DNA of 64,000 bases from positions 4,441,001 through 4,505,000 of the forward strand of contig NZ_CP162490.1 in NCBI RefSeq assembly GCF_041245805.1, given 5' to 3'. Source of the DNA: Xanthomonas sp. DAR 34887 (lineage in GTDB: Bacteria > Pseudomonadota > Gammaproteobacteria > Xanthomonadales > Xanthomonadaceae). The notes beneath the pieces were generated by a model. It saw only the letters and a program-made list of their open reading frames with translations, did no database searches and was not told where the DNA came from. Below are positions 10,250 to 20,386 of the stretch, in pieces; position 1 is the first letter of the stretch; each line of letters begins with the position of its first letter. Made by a program: the position numbers and the translations under genes.

Positions 10250-10822
10250 TCAGCGGCAGAAATCGCCCAGGCTGCGCACCAGCGCGGTGCGATGGACCTG
10301 GTCCAGCTGCCAGCGCAACGCATAGGCCTCGGCTGCGCGCGCGGTCGCCACCGGGCAGTCCGGCGCTTGCCGGGCCGCAGCGTTGGCCTGCAAGGCATCC
10401 AGCATCTCGCCCTGCAGCTGGTCCAGGCGCGCGCGCAACGCGGTCAGGTCCGGACGCGGCTGCTCGGGCGCGCGGCCGCGCAGCCGCCAGCGCTCCAGCA
10501 ACTGGTACTGCACCAGCTTGTTGGACTCGATCTGCATGCCGAAGAAGCGCGCCGCGTCGTCCGCGTCCACACCGTGCGCCGGCGCCTGTTCGCGCACGCT
10601 GGCCAGCACCGCGGCCTCGCGCGTGGCGTCCAGCACCGGCTTGCCGCTGTCCCATTTGCTCAGCGCGACCTGGTCGCCGATCGCGTTGCGCTCGACGATG
10701 CGGTCCAGCAGCGGTTCCAGCGGCGTGGCGCTGCGCGCGGGCACCGCGCAGCCGAGCATGGCGGTAGCGGCCAGCAGCGCGCTCAGCATGCGCGGGAGGG
10801 TGGCGGCGACGGAAGCGGTCAT
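10250..10822 (-). CDS. aroQ: periplasmic chorismate mutase, AroQ gamma class
   Basis: 190 residues. The first 31 form a signal peptide (LLAATAMLGCAVPARSA), so the enzyme acts in the periplasm or is secreted. The all-helical body holds RIVERNAIGDQVALSKWDSG and the gamma-class signature FFGMQIESNKLVQ, which supplies active-site residues. It converts chorismate to prephenate outside the cytoplasmic shikimate pathway. Exported gamma-class mutases are known in Xanthomonas oryzae and plant-parasitic nematodes and have been linked to host interaction. The ATG at 10822 has AGGAGA eight bases upstream. A cysteine at the end of the hydrophobic stretch makes a lipoprotein form possible. Confidence 0.88.
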   Translation of the reverse strand: MTASVAATLPRMLSALLAATAMLGCAVPARSATPLEPLLDRIVERNAIGDQVALSKWDSGKPVLDATREAAVLASVREQAPAHGVDADDAARFFGMQIESNKLVQYQLLERWRLRGRAPEQPRPDLTALRARLDQLQGEMLDALQANAAARQAPDCPVATARAAEAYALRWQLDQVHRTALVRSLGDFCR

Positions 10823-11072
10823 CGGGTCTCTCCTGAAAGCCGTCTGCGTGGGGGAAGGATGCGCAGATCGGGTCGCCATCTTGCCGAAGCCATTGGACGA
10901 TTTCGTTGCACCACGCCGCGCTTGCGGCGCAGGCGCGCAGCCGAGTCAGCGGCGATAAAGCCAGCGCCGTGCGCCATGTCACTGTTGCGCCCGACACCGG
11001 TCGCGCGTGCGGTGCGGCGCATGCGCAGGGACGCTACGGAAAAGCGGGCGCCCCGCCTCCGCGCACATCGCC
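10823..11072. other. gene-free gap between chorismate mutase and the atp terminator
   Basis: The 322-base gap upstream of the chorismate mutase and downstream of atpC holds the ATP synthase terminator at its right end and presumably the chorismate mutase promoter near 10,860-10,930. I see no open frame with a ribosome site and no repeat. Confidence 0.5.
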
Positions 11073-11101
11073 AACGAAAAACGCCGGCAATCGCCGGCGT
11101 C
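11073..11101 (-). terminator. intrinsic terminator of the atp operon
   Basis: Read on the minus strand, an 8-bp perfect stem ACGCCGGC/GCCGGCGT with loop GATT is followed by TTTTCGTT. It starts about 45 bases after the atpC stop and is the natural end of the ATP synthase transcript. Confidence 0.85.
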
Positions 11102-11144
11102 TTCGTCGCAGTCGTGCGGCCGCCAGGCGGCGCGCGCGGCGGCG

Positions 11145-11567
11145 TCAGTGCTTGAGGTTTTTGCGCAGGCGCTCCAACGCCTGCAGCTGCGCGGTGACTT
11201 CCGCCAGCTTGGCCTGCGCCTCGGCCACGTCGATGCCGTCGCCGCGGTTAGCGAGCATGCGCTCGGCTTCTTCCTTGGCCTTGCGCACCGACGCCTCGTC
11301 GATGTCCTGCGCGCGGATCGCGGTGTCGGCCAGGATGGTCACCACCTGCGGCTGCACCTCGAGGATGCCGCCGGAAATGGCGAAATCCAGCTGCTCGCCG
11401 CTGGCGGTGGTGACCACCACCTTGCCGGGCTTGAGCCGGGTGATCAGCGGCGCGTGCTTGGGCGCGATGCCCAGCTCGCCCAGCTCGCCGGTGGCGACCA
11501 CCAGGGTCGCTTCACCGTGGTAGATCTCGTGCTCGGCGCTGACGATGTCGCAACGGATGGTGCTCAT
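11145..11567 (-). CDS. atpC: ATP synthase F1 epsilon subunit
   Basis: 140 residues: N-terminal beta-sandwich (begins MSTIRCDIVSAEHEIYHGEA, contains GELGIAPKHAPLIT) and a C-terminal helical hairpin rich in Glu and Ala (SVRKAKEEAERML). It sits in the central stalk, couples rotation to catalysis and can inhibit ATP hydrolysis through the C-terminal helices. It is the last gene of the operon, separated from atpD by a 165-base gap that carries an inverted repeat and a strong hairpin. Confidence 0.97.
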   Translation of the reverse strand: MSTIRCDIVSAEHEIYHGEATLVVATGELGELGIAPKHAPLITRLKPGKVVVTTASGEQLDFAISGGILEVQPQVVTILADTAIRAQDIDEASVRKAKEEAERMLANRGDGIDVAEAQAKLAEVTAQLQALERLRKNLKH

Positions 11568-11587
11568 GGTGCCTCACTGGGTGAGGC

Positions 11588-11703
11588 GGGAATCGGGAAT
11601 CGGGAATCGGGAATGGTGAGAAGCAGATTGCCACTGACCACTTGCGCGATGCCTCGGATGCCGCCTGTCCCGCCTTGACGATTCTCTATTCCCCATTCCC
11701 GAA
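11588..11703. repeat. GGGAATCGGGAATGG inverted repeat in the atpD-atpC gap
   Basis: Left arm is four near-copies of GGGAATC in a row (11588-11616); right arm GATTCTCTATTCCCCATTCC is its imperfect complement (11680-11703). The same design recurs in three other atp gaps and near 54.3 kb. Confidence 0.85.
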
Positions 11704-11728
11704 TGCCGGCCGCGACGCGGCCGGCATT
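11702..11728 (-). other. strong hairpin just after atpD
   Basis: A perfect 12-bp stem, AATGCCGGCCGC with GCGGCCGGCATT, and a three-base loop, starting four bases after the atpD stop on the minus strand. No T-run follows, so it is more likely an mRNA 3' protector or processing site than a full terminator, because atpC must still be expressed. Confidence 0.75.
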
Positions 11729-11732
11729 CAGA

Positions 11733-13139
<1,407 letters not shown>

Positions 13140-13200
13140 GTTTGCTGCTCCGGTTAACTTAATTCGATCGGCCAACGAGTCGGCCCTTCAATAATCCGTG

Positions 13201-13300
13201 ATTCGGGATTCGGGATTGGGGATTCGCAAAGCGCGCCTGGCTGCTGTTGCGAATCCCGAATGCCCAATCCCCAATCCCGCGGCCGTCGTCAGACGGCCGC
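13201..13300. repeat. GGGATTGGGGATTC inverted repeat and hairpin in the atpG-atpD gap
   Basis: Left arm ATTCGGGATTCGGGATTGGG (13201-13226) pairs imperfectly with GAATCCCGAATGCCCAATCC (13250-13279). Directly beside it is a 9-bp perfect stem GCGGCCGTC/GACGGCCGC (13279-13300) whose stem and loop contain the atpG stop codon. Confidence 0.8.
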
Positions 13301-14152
13301 TGCGCCGCCGACGATCTCGGAAATTTCCTGGGTAATCGCCGCCTGCCGCGCCTTGTTGTAGATCAACTGCAAGGTGCTGATCAGCTTGTTGGCGTTGTCG
13401 CTGGCCGCCTTCATCGCGACCATGCGCGCGGCATGTTCGGACGCCACGTTCTCCAGCACCGCCTGGTACACCAGCGACTCGATGTAGCGCGTCATCACGT
13501 GCTCCAGCACGGTCGCGGCATCGGGTTCGTACAGGTAGTCCCAGTCGTGGTGCGCGACCTGGCTCTCGGCCGCCGGCAGCGGCAGCAGCTGATCGAAGCT
13601 GGCCTTCTGCGTCATCGTGTTCACGAAACGGTTGTAGACCAGGTAGACGCGGTCGACCTTGCCCTCGGTGAATGCATCCAGCATTACCTTGATCACGCCG
13701 ATCAGCTGCTCCAGCTGCGGCACGTCGCCCAGGTGGCTGACGCTGCCGACCATGTCGACCTTGAGCCGGCGGAAGAACACCGATGCCTTCTGGCCGATGG
13801 TGACCACGTCGATGCCGGCGCCCTGGTTCTGCCACTGGCGCACTTCGCCCAGCATCTTGCGGAACAGGTTGTTGTTGAGGCCGCCGGCCAGGCCGCGATC
13901 GGAGGAGATCACGATGTAGCCGACGCGCTTGACCGCATCGCGCTGCACCAGGAACGGATGCGTGTAGTCGGTGCTGGCCTGCGCCAGATGCCCAATCACC
14001 TGCTTCATCGCCTGCGCGTACGGGCGCGAGGTCTTCATCCGATCCTGCGCCTTGCGGATCTTGGAGGCCGAGACCATCTCGAGCGCGCGCGTCACCTTGC
14101 GGGTGTTCTGCACGCTCTTGATCTTGGTTTTGATTTCGCGTCCGCCTGCCAT
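13289..14152 (-). CDS. atpG: ATP synthase F1 gamma subunit
   Basis: 287 residues. N-terminal helix with the conserved GREIKTKIKSVQNTRKVTRA and C-terminal helix LQLIYNKARQAAITQEISEI form the coiled-coil rotor shaft inside the alpha3-beta3 ring; the central part is the Rossmann-like domain with SSDRGLAGGLN. It transmits rotation of the c-ring to the catalytic sites. The gene lies between atpA and atpD as usual, with repeat-bearing gaps on both sides. Confidence 0.97.
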   Translation of the reverse strand: MAGGREIKTKIKSVQNTRKVTRALEMVSASKIRKAQDRMKTSRPYAQAMKQVIGHLAQASTDYTHPFLVQRDAVKRVGYIVISSDRGLAGGLNNNLFRKMLGEVRQWQNQGAGIDVVTIGQKASVFFRRLKVDMVGSVSHLGDVPQLEQLIGVIKVMLDAFTEGKVDRVYLVYNRFVNTMTQKASFDQLLPLPAAESQVAHHDWDYLYEPDAATVLEHVMTRYIESLVYQAVLENVASEHAARMVAMKAASDNANKLISTLQLIYNKARQAAITQEISEIVGGAAAV

Positions 14153-14179
14153 GCTCTCGCTCGCTTTGCTCGCTTCGTG

Positions 14180-14261
14180 GGAATGGGGAATGGAGAATCG
14201 GGAATGGGCAAAGCCCGGATCCCGCTCCTACGATTCCCTATTCTCGATTCCCGATTCCCTG
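14180..14261. repeat. GGGAATGGAGAATCGGG inverted repeat in the atpA-atpG gap
   Basis: Left arm GGGAATGGGGAATGGAGAAT (14180-14209) faces right arm GATTCCCTATTCTCGATTCC (14233-14261). The gap is 117 bases and this repeat takes up most of it. Confidence 0.82.
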
Positions 14262-14269
14262 CAACTGAC

Positions 14270-15817
<1,548 letters not shown>

Positions 15818-15880
15818 CTTGGTTTCCTTCGGATCGTCCACCGCGCGAAGGCGGATGGCGACGTTTGGTTAGCTTCTTTG

Positions 15881-15960
15881 AGAATCGGGAATGGGGAATC
15901 GGGAATCGCTGCTGGCGTCGCCGCCGGGCCGGGTTCTCTTTTCTCTATTCGCCATTCCCG
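15881..15960. repeat. GAATCGGGAATGGGGAATCGG inverted repeat in the atpH-atpA gap
   Basis: Left arm GAATCGGGAATGGGGAATCG (15881-15908) and right arm TTTTCTCTATTCGCCATTCC (15938-15960) form an imperfect hairpin in a 147-base gap. Confidence 0.8.
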
Positions 15961-15964
15961 CTTC

Positions 15965-16492
15965 TTAGTGGGCCAGTGCGGATTGCAGGCGCGACAGCTT
16001 GCCTTTCAGCGAACCGTCGATGACCACGTCGCCGGCGTCGATCACCGCGCCGCCGATCAGCGAAGCGTCCACCGCCGTGGTGATCTCGACCTCGCGGCCG
16101 AAGCGCTGCTTCAGCGCCACCTTCAGCGAGGCCACTTCCGCGTCGCTCAACTGCGTGGCCGAGGTCACGTTGGCCTGGACCACGCGTTCGGCCTCGGCGC
16201 GCAGCTGATCGTACAGCCCGGCGATCTCCGGCAGCAGCGGCAGCCGCTGCCCTTCGGCCAGCAGGCTCAGGAAGCGCGCGTACTGCTCGTCGGCCACCTG
16301 CGGCGCCAGCAGCGCCACCGCCTGCTCGCGCTGCAGCTGCGGGTTGTGCAGCAACGCCGCCACGCGCGGGTCGGCCGCGATCTGGGCGGAGAACGCCAAG
16401 GCCTGCGACCAGGGCGCGAGCTTGCCGGCATCGCTGGCCGCGGCGAACGCGGCGCGGGCATACGGACGCGCCAGTGTGAGGGCCTGGCTCAT
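15965..16492 (-). CDS. atpH: ATP synthase F1 delta subunit
   Basis: 175 residues, all-helical N-terminal domain (MSQALTLARPYARAAFAAA) and a C-terminal domain ending in VVIDGSLKGKLSRLQSALA, both typical of delta/OSCP. It sits on top of F1 and joins it to the peripheral stalk formed by b. The start is one base after the atpF stop, so translation is coupled. A longer in-frame start inside atpF was rejected because the added residues are not conserved. Confidence 0.96.
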   Translation of the reverse strand: MSQALTLARPYARAAFAAASDAGKLAPWSQALAFSAQIAADPRVAALLHNPQLQREQAVALLAPQVADEQYARFLSLLAEGQRLPLLPEIAGLYDQLRAEAERVVQANVTSATQLSDAEVASLKVALKQRFGREVEITTAVDASLIGGAVIDAGDVVIDGSLKGKLSRLQSALAH

Positions 16493-16493
16493 C

Positions 16494-16964
16494 TCAGATC
16501 TCCGCCGCCAGCTCGTCGAGCAGCGCCTTGTGGGCGTTGGCGTCGATTTCGCGCTTGAGCAGCTTTTCCGCACCGCTCACCGCCAGCAGCGACACCTGGC
16601 GACGCAGATCCTCGCGCGCACGGTTGGCCGCGGCTTCGATCTCGGCCTGGGCCAGATCCTTCTGCCGGTTGGCCTCGGCGATCGCCTCGTTCTTGGCCGC
16701 TTCGACGATCTGGTTGGCGCGCGCGTGGGCCTGATCGATGATTTCGTTGGCCTTGATGCGTGCATCCTTCAACGCTTCGTTGACCTTTTCCTGCGCCTGC
16801 GCCAGATCCTTCTGGCTGCGATCGGCGGCGGCGAGGCCTTCGGCGATCTTCTGTTGGCGCTCTTCGATGGCCTTCATCAGCGGCGGCCAGATCTTGGTCG
16901 CGACGATCCAGATCAGACCGGCAAACGCCAGCGCCTGGGCAAAGAGGGTGAGACCGATATTCAT
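16494..16964 (-). CDS. atpF: ATP synthase Fo b subunit
   Basis: 156 residues. One membrane helix near the N-terminus (about 5-26, LTLFAQALAFAGLIWIVATK) followed by a long charged helix rich in Glu, Lys, Ala and Gln (KIAEGLAAADRSQKDLAQAQ) that dimerises as the peripheral stator stalk. Length equals the E. coli b subunit. Lies between atpE and atpH. Confidence 0.96.
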   Translation of the reverse strand: MNIGLTLFAQALAFAGLIWIVATKIWPPLMKAIEERQQKIAEGLAAADRSQKDLAQAQEKVNEALKDARIKANEIIDQAHARANQIVEAAKNEAIAEANRQKDLAQAEIEAAANRAREDLRRQVSLLAVSGAEKLLKREIDANAHKALLDELAAEI

Positions 16965-17081
16965 TGGGTACGCTCAGCCAAAGTGACGGGGTGGACGCGC
17001 CGCCATCGCGGCGCACGCGTCCGAACCTTCATCCGCAGCGGGGCGGCCGCATCGCTGCGACCGTCCGCCATTACTACTGGA

Positions 17082-17381
17082 TCAGCCGCCCTGCGGCAGG
17101 CGCGACACGAACTCGCCGATCATCGGGTTGGCGAACGCGAACAGCAGGCCGACCGCGACGCTGATGATGAACGCGGCGTCGATCAGGCCGGCGGTGATGA
17201 ACATGCGCACCTGCAGCACCGGGATCAGTTCCGGCTGGCGCGCGGCCGATTCCAGGAACTTGCCGGCCATGATGGCCAGACCGAGGCCGGCGCCCAGCGC
17301 GGCCAGGCCGATCATGATGCCGACGGCGAGGACGGTGGAGCTCTGGACTTGGGCGAGGTTGGTCAGGACGGCGAAGTACAT
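17082..17381 (-). CDS. atpE: ATP synthase Fo c subunit
   Basis: 99 residues, two membrane helices joined by the polar loop with ARQPE (47-51). The ion-binding carboxylate is Asp68 in ITAGLIDAAF, as in proton-driven enzymes; I see no Gln/Ser/Thr ligand set of the sodium type. It is longer than the 79-residue E. coli protein by an N-terminal extension (MYFAVLTNLAQVQSS) and a short C-terminal tail (SRLPQGG), as expected for xanthomonads. Forms the rotating ring. Confidence 0.96.
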   Translation of the reverse strand: MYFAVLTNLAQVQSSTVLAVGIMIGLAALGAGLGLAIMAGKFLESAARQPELIPVLQVRMFITAGLIDAAFIISVAVGLLFAFANPMIGEFVSRLPQGG

Positions 17382-17457
17382 GGTTTTCTCCGAGAACTAA
17401 AGTTGCTTGAGGATGGTGAATCGAACGAAGGGTTGCGTAACGCGTGAAACAGAAACG

Positions 17458-18252
17458 TCAGTGGCTGTCTTCTGCCAGGCTCAGATACACGATGGACAGC
17501 ATCATGAAGATGAAAGCCTGCAGCGGAATCACCAGCAGGTGGAACAGCATCCAGCCGAAGCCGAACGCGCCGCCGGCCAGTGCGCCGAAGATGCCGGCCC
17601 CGCCCAGCACCCAGATCAGCAGGAACACGATCTCGCCGCCGAACATGTTGCCGAACAGTCGCATCGCCAGCGAGACCGGCTTGCTCAGCCACTCGACCAC
17701 ATTGAGGATCAGGTTGAACGGCAGCATCCACTTGCCGAACGGGGCGGTCAGGAATTCCTTGGTCATCCCGCCCACGCCCTTGGAGCGCAGCGAGAAGAAG
17801 ATCATCAGGAAGAACACGCTGATCGACATGCCCAGGGTGGCATTGACGTCGGCGGTCGGCACCGGCTTCCAGTAGTGCACGCCGGCCCAGCTCAGGGGGA
17901 TCGCCAGGAAGTCCGCCGGAATCATCTTGATGAGGTTCATCATCAGGATCCAGAAGAACAGGGTGATCGCGATCGGGGTCACCAGCTTGCTGGTGCCGTG
18001 GTAGGTGTCCTTGGCCTGGCGGTCGACGAACTCCAGCAGGATCTCCACGAACGCCTGCCACTTGCCTGGCACGCCGGCGGTGGCCTTGCGCGTGGCCAGC
18101 CAGAAGCCGAACACCATCAGCAGGCCGGACAGCACCGACATCACCAGGGTGTCGACGTGCACCTGCCAGAACCCGCCTTCCTGCACCTGGAAGGTGAGGT
18201 TGTGCAGGTGGTGCTGGATGTAGGAGGTAGGGGTTGCTTCCTCGCCCGCCAT
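17458..18252 (-). CDS. atpB: ATP synthase Fo a subunit
   Basis: 264 residues with five to six membrane helices. The essential stator arginine is Arg198 in SLAMRLFGNMFGG, which faces the c-ring carboxylate, and the C-terminal helix contains LQAFIFMMLSIVYLS. It provides the two proton half-channels. It follows atpI by 27 bases and precedes atpE by 76 bases. Confidence 0.97.
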   Translation of the reverse strand: MAGEEATPTSYIQHHLHNLTFQVQEGGFWQVHVDTLVMSVLSGLLMVFGFWLATRKATAGVPGKWQAFVEILLEFVDRQAKDTYHGTSKLVTPIAITLFFWILMMNLIKMIPADFLAIPLSWAGVHYWKPVPTADVNATLGMSISVFFLMIFFSLRSKGVGGMTKEFLTAPFGKWMLPFNLILNVVEWLSKPVSLAMRLFGNMFGGEIVFLLIWVLGGAGIFGALAGGAFGFGWMLFHLLVIPLQAFIFMMLSIVYLSLAEDSH

Positions 18253-18279
18253 GAGTCCTGAGCCTTTATCGTGATTCGA

Positions 18280-18645
18280 TCAACGTCTGGCCAGAGCCAG
18301 AACTTGGAACATCAGCCCGGTGGCGATACCCGCCAACAGGGCCAGAGGAGGCAGCCGCCACCAGGCAAAGCCCAGCGCCAGCACCGCGAACACCAGCACC
18401 CACTTCAGCACCATGGCCACGATCAACCGCGCCATCGCCGCACCTGCCGCCTGCACGCCGCCGCTCAACGCGGTGCGTGCCGCCAGCCATCCCCCCGCCA
18501 CCGTCGCCAGCCCGGTTGCGGCAGCGCCCATGGCGTACTTCGGCCCCAGCAGCAGGAACGCCAGGGAAACCACGGCCACCGCCACCAGCGGGTAAATCGC
18601 TGCGCGCAGCATCAGCCGCCGACCCGCATCAACGGAGTTCAGCAC
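18280..18645 (-). CDS. atpI: ATP synthase subunit I
   Basis: 121 residues with four hydrophobic helices (about 13-32, 36-55, 68-92, 95-115), short and poorly conserved as usual for AtpI, which helps c-ring assembly and may handle Mg2+. The start is a GTG at 18645 with AGGA seven bases upstream; an ATG eleven codons later (18612) is the alternative. It is the first gene of the operon, about 50 bases downstream of the promoter proposed at 18704-18733. Confidence 0.85.
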   Translation of the reverse strand: MLNSVDAGRRLMLRAAIYPLVAVAVVSLAFLLLGPKYAMGAAATGLATVAGGWLAARTALSGGVQAAGAAMARLIVAMVLKWVLVFAVLALGFAWWRLPPLALLAGIATGLMFQVLALARR

Positions 18646-18703
18646 AGAAAATCCTGCAGTTGGTGGTGGGTTGAGGACGTCTTCGCGTCCGTCGAGCCGC
18701 GGA

Positions 18704-18733
18704 ATTATAGCAATGGGACAATTTGCGAGACAA
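18704..18733 (-). promoter_or_regulatory. sigma-70-type promoter of the atp operon
   Basis: Minus strand: -35 TTGTCT (18728-18733), spacer of 18 bases and a perfect -10 TATAAT (18704-18709). It is an AT-rich island in GC-rich DNA, placed about 60 bases upstream of the atpI start. Confidence 0.75.
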
Positions 18734-18749
18734 CCGCCAAAGGTTGCGG

Positions 18750-18946
18750 CCGTGCCCGGATCGAGCCAAGCCGCCAACGATAGCACGCCGCGGACCCGCA
18801 CCGCGGCCCGCAATGACGCATCGCAACAGGGATTTGCGTGGGAACTTTTCGCCTCGCCTCCGGTCCGATCATGCAGGGACTGCGCCCATCCTCGTCGATT
18901 TGCAGCGCGGACCCATGGAGCCCCGGGCGACCGGGGCTCTTCTTTT
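18750..18946 (+). ncRNA. candidate small RNA or terminated leader
   Basis: A textbook intrinsic terminator ends this stretch, yet no protein-coding gene precedes it on the plus strand: the neighbour on the left (atpI) is transcribed away. The stretch contains a possible long-range stem GGTCCG/CGGACC (around 18862-18914). The transcript could be a free small RNA or a leader that is terminated before the outer-membrane protein gene at 19078. The 5' end is not determined; I found no clear promoter. Confidence 0.35.
18918..18946 (+). terminator. intrinsic terminator without an upstream gene
   Basis: Perfect 9-bp stem GAGCCCCGG/CCGGGGCTC with a GCGA tetraloop, followed by TTCTTTT. It lies in the gap between divergent atpI and the barrel-protein gene. 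Confidence 0.8.
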
Positions 18947-19077
18947 GCCTGCGATTCTGTGACCGGCGCCACCTCCATACCTTCACGGATGGTGGACATG
19001 GTTTTAAGGATAGTTGCGGCACGCGGTGGCGCTCGCCATCGGCGCATCCATCCCCAGATGACGGAGCTTCGCCCCCT

Positions 19078-19905
19078 ATGAAACATTTGCTCGCTCTTGC
19101 GTTGCCGTGCGCGCTCGCCGCCGCCTACGCCCTCCCCGCCCACGCCGCTGACACCGACGACCGCTTCACCATCCGCCTCGGCGCGATGAACGTGGACAAC
19201 GACAACACCTTGCGCGGCAATACCACCATCGCCGGCAACGAGGTCTCCGGGTCGCAGGACTTCGACTTCGGCGGCAAGGAATGGGAGCCGCGCGTGGATG
19301 GCGTGTTCCGCATCAGCACCCGCCAGCGCCTGATCTTCGACTACTTCAAGTACGACAAGGACCGCCGCGAGGAACTGGGCGAGGACGTCAGCTACGACGG
19401 CGTCACCGTGCCCAGCGGCAGCTTCGTCAAGGGCGAGCTGAAGTACCAGGTCGCCAGCCTGATCTACGACTATTCGGTGATCGACACCCCGCAGTTCAGC
19501 ATGGGCCTGCAGATCGGCGCCGAGTGGGCCAAGGTGCAGGCCAACGCCTACGCCGACCTGGGCGACCTGTACACGGGCACCTTCGTCGACGAGAGCGAGG
19601 ACGGCGCCGCGCCGGTGGTCGGCCTGCGCTTCACCGCGCAGCCGAACGAGCACTGGCTGTTCAGCGTGCAGGGCCAGTACCTCAACACCAAGTGGGGCGA
19701 TTTCGGCAAGTACGACGGCGACCTGAGCCGCGCCAATGCGATCGCCGAATACCGCTTCACCAAGAACTTCGGCATCTTCGCCGGCTACGACTGGTTCAAG
19801 CTGGACGTGGACCGCGAGACCGACTCCAACTCGGCCTCGTTGACCAATGTCGGCCTGAAGCAGGAGTTCAAGGGCCCGGTGGCAGGCGTGACCTTCGCGT
19901 TCTGA
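19078..19905 (+). CDS. outer-membrane beta-barrel protein
   Basis: 275 residues. Signal peptide 1-24 (LLALALPCALAAAYALPAHA), then alternating hydrophobic and polar strands with aromatic girdles (YQVASLIYDYSV, QFSMGLQIGAEW, HWLFSVQGQYLN, IAEYRFTKNFGIFAGYDWF) and a terminal GVTFAF, whose last Phe is the outer-membrane assembly signal. I do not recognise a named subfamily; it looks like a small porin or OmpA-barrel-like protein of about 12 strands. The ATG at 19078 has GGAG 12 bases upstream. A hairpin terminator follows at 19942. Confidence 0.8.
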   Translation: MKHLLALALPCALAAAYALPAHAADTDDRFTIRLGAMNVDNDNTLRGNTTIAGNEVSGSQDFDFGGKEWEPRVDGVFRISTRQRLIFDYFKYDKDRREELGEDVSYDGVTVPSGSFVKGELKYQVASLIYDYSVIDTPQFSMGLQIGAEWAKVQANAYADLGDLYTGTFVDESEDGAAPVVGLRFTAQPNEHWLFSVQGQYLNTKWGDFGKYDGDLSRANAIAEYRFTKNFGIFAGYDWFKLDVDRETDSNSASLTNVGLKQEFKGPVAGVTFAF

Positions 19906-19941
19906 GTCTTTCGGACCAAGAACTCGCAAGCAGTTCCAAGC

Positions 19942-19970
19942 AAAACCCCGCAGCGATGCGGGGTTTTTGT
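19942..19970 (+). terminator. intrinsic terminator after the barrel protein
   Basis: Stem AAAACCCCGC/GCGGGGTTTT (10 bp), loop AGCGAT, and a T-run that continues the stem. About 37 bases after the stop codon. Confidence 0.9.
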
Positions 19971-20020
19971 CGTTATGGCGGCTGGCTGGCGAACGATTGC
20001 ATCGCGCACCGGGACAATGC

Positions 20021-20296
20021 TCACGACGGCTTGGTGGCGCCCGCGACCAGCAGGTGCTTGTGCCGTTCGCAATAGCACGCGTCGTGCCAGCCGTAGTGCG
20101 GATCGCGGCATACCGAATGGCGCACCGCCGCGGGCAGATCGGTCACCGCGCTGCGCAGATCGTGCCGCAAGGCCACGAACACCGAGCCGGGCTCTGGCCA
20201 GTCGGTCTGGTGCGGCGGCTCGTGCATGGCGTTGCCCCTGCCCAGTTCGCGCTCCAGCAGCGCCTGCAGTTCGGGACACAATGACTTCTTGCGCAT
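20021..20296 (-). CDS. small Cys/His-containing protein of unknown function
   Basis: 91 residues, ATG start, no signal peptide. The N-terminus is MRKKSLCPELQALLEREL and the C-terminal half holds CRDPHYGWHDACYCERHKH, with three cysteines and three or four histidines close together, a possible metal-binding site. I do not recognise the family. It lies 90 bases downstream of lpdA on the same strand, beyond a strong hairpin, and may be read through from it. Confidence 0.6.
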   Translation of the reverse strand: MRKKSLCPELQALLERELGRGNAMHEPPHQTDWPEPGSVFVALRHDLRSAVTDLPAAVRHSVCRDPHYGWHDACYCERHKHLLVAGATKPS

Positions 20297-20334
20297 CGCA
20301 TGCTCCGCAATCGCGGCCGCGCTGCCGCAGACAG

Positions 20335-20362
20335 GACGACGCCCCGCGAACGGGGCGTCGTC
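20335..20362 (-). terminator. hairpin after lpdA
   Basis: Perfect 12-bp stem (GACGACGCCCCG with CGGGGCGTCGTC) and a four-base loop about 25 bases after the lpdA stop. The T-run expected of an intrinsic terminator is missing on the minus strand, so it may be a 3' stabiliser or a weak terminator. Confidence 0.6.
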
Positions 20363-20386
20363 GGCATCGTCAAGGGCACGCGGCGC

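Noticed and set aside
18924..18946. Signal recognition particle RNA or 6S RNA at the orphan terminator
   Set aside because: The SRP core GGTCAGGTCCGGAAGGAAGCA is absent and no long bulged 6S-type duplex can be drawn.
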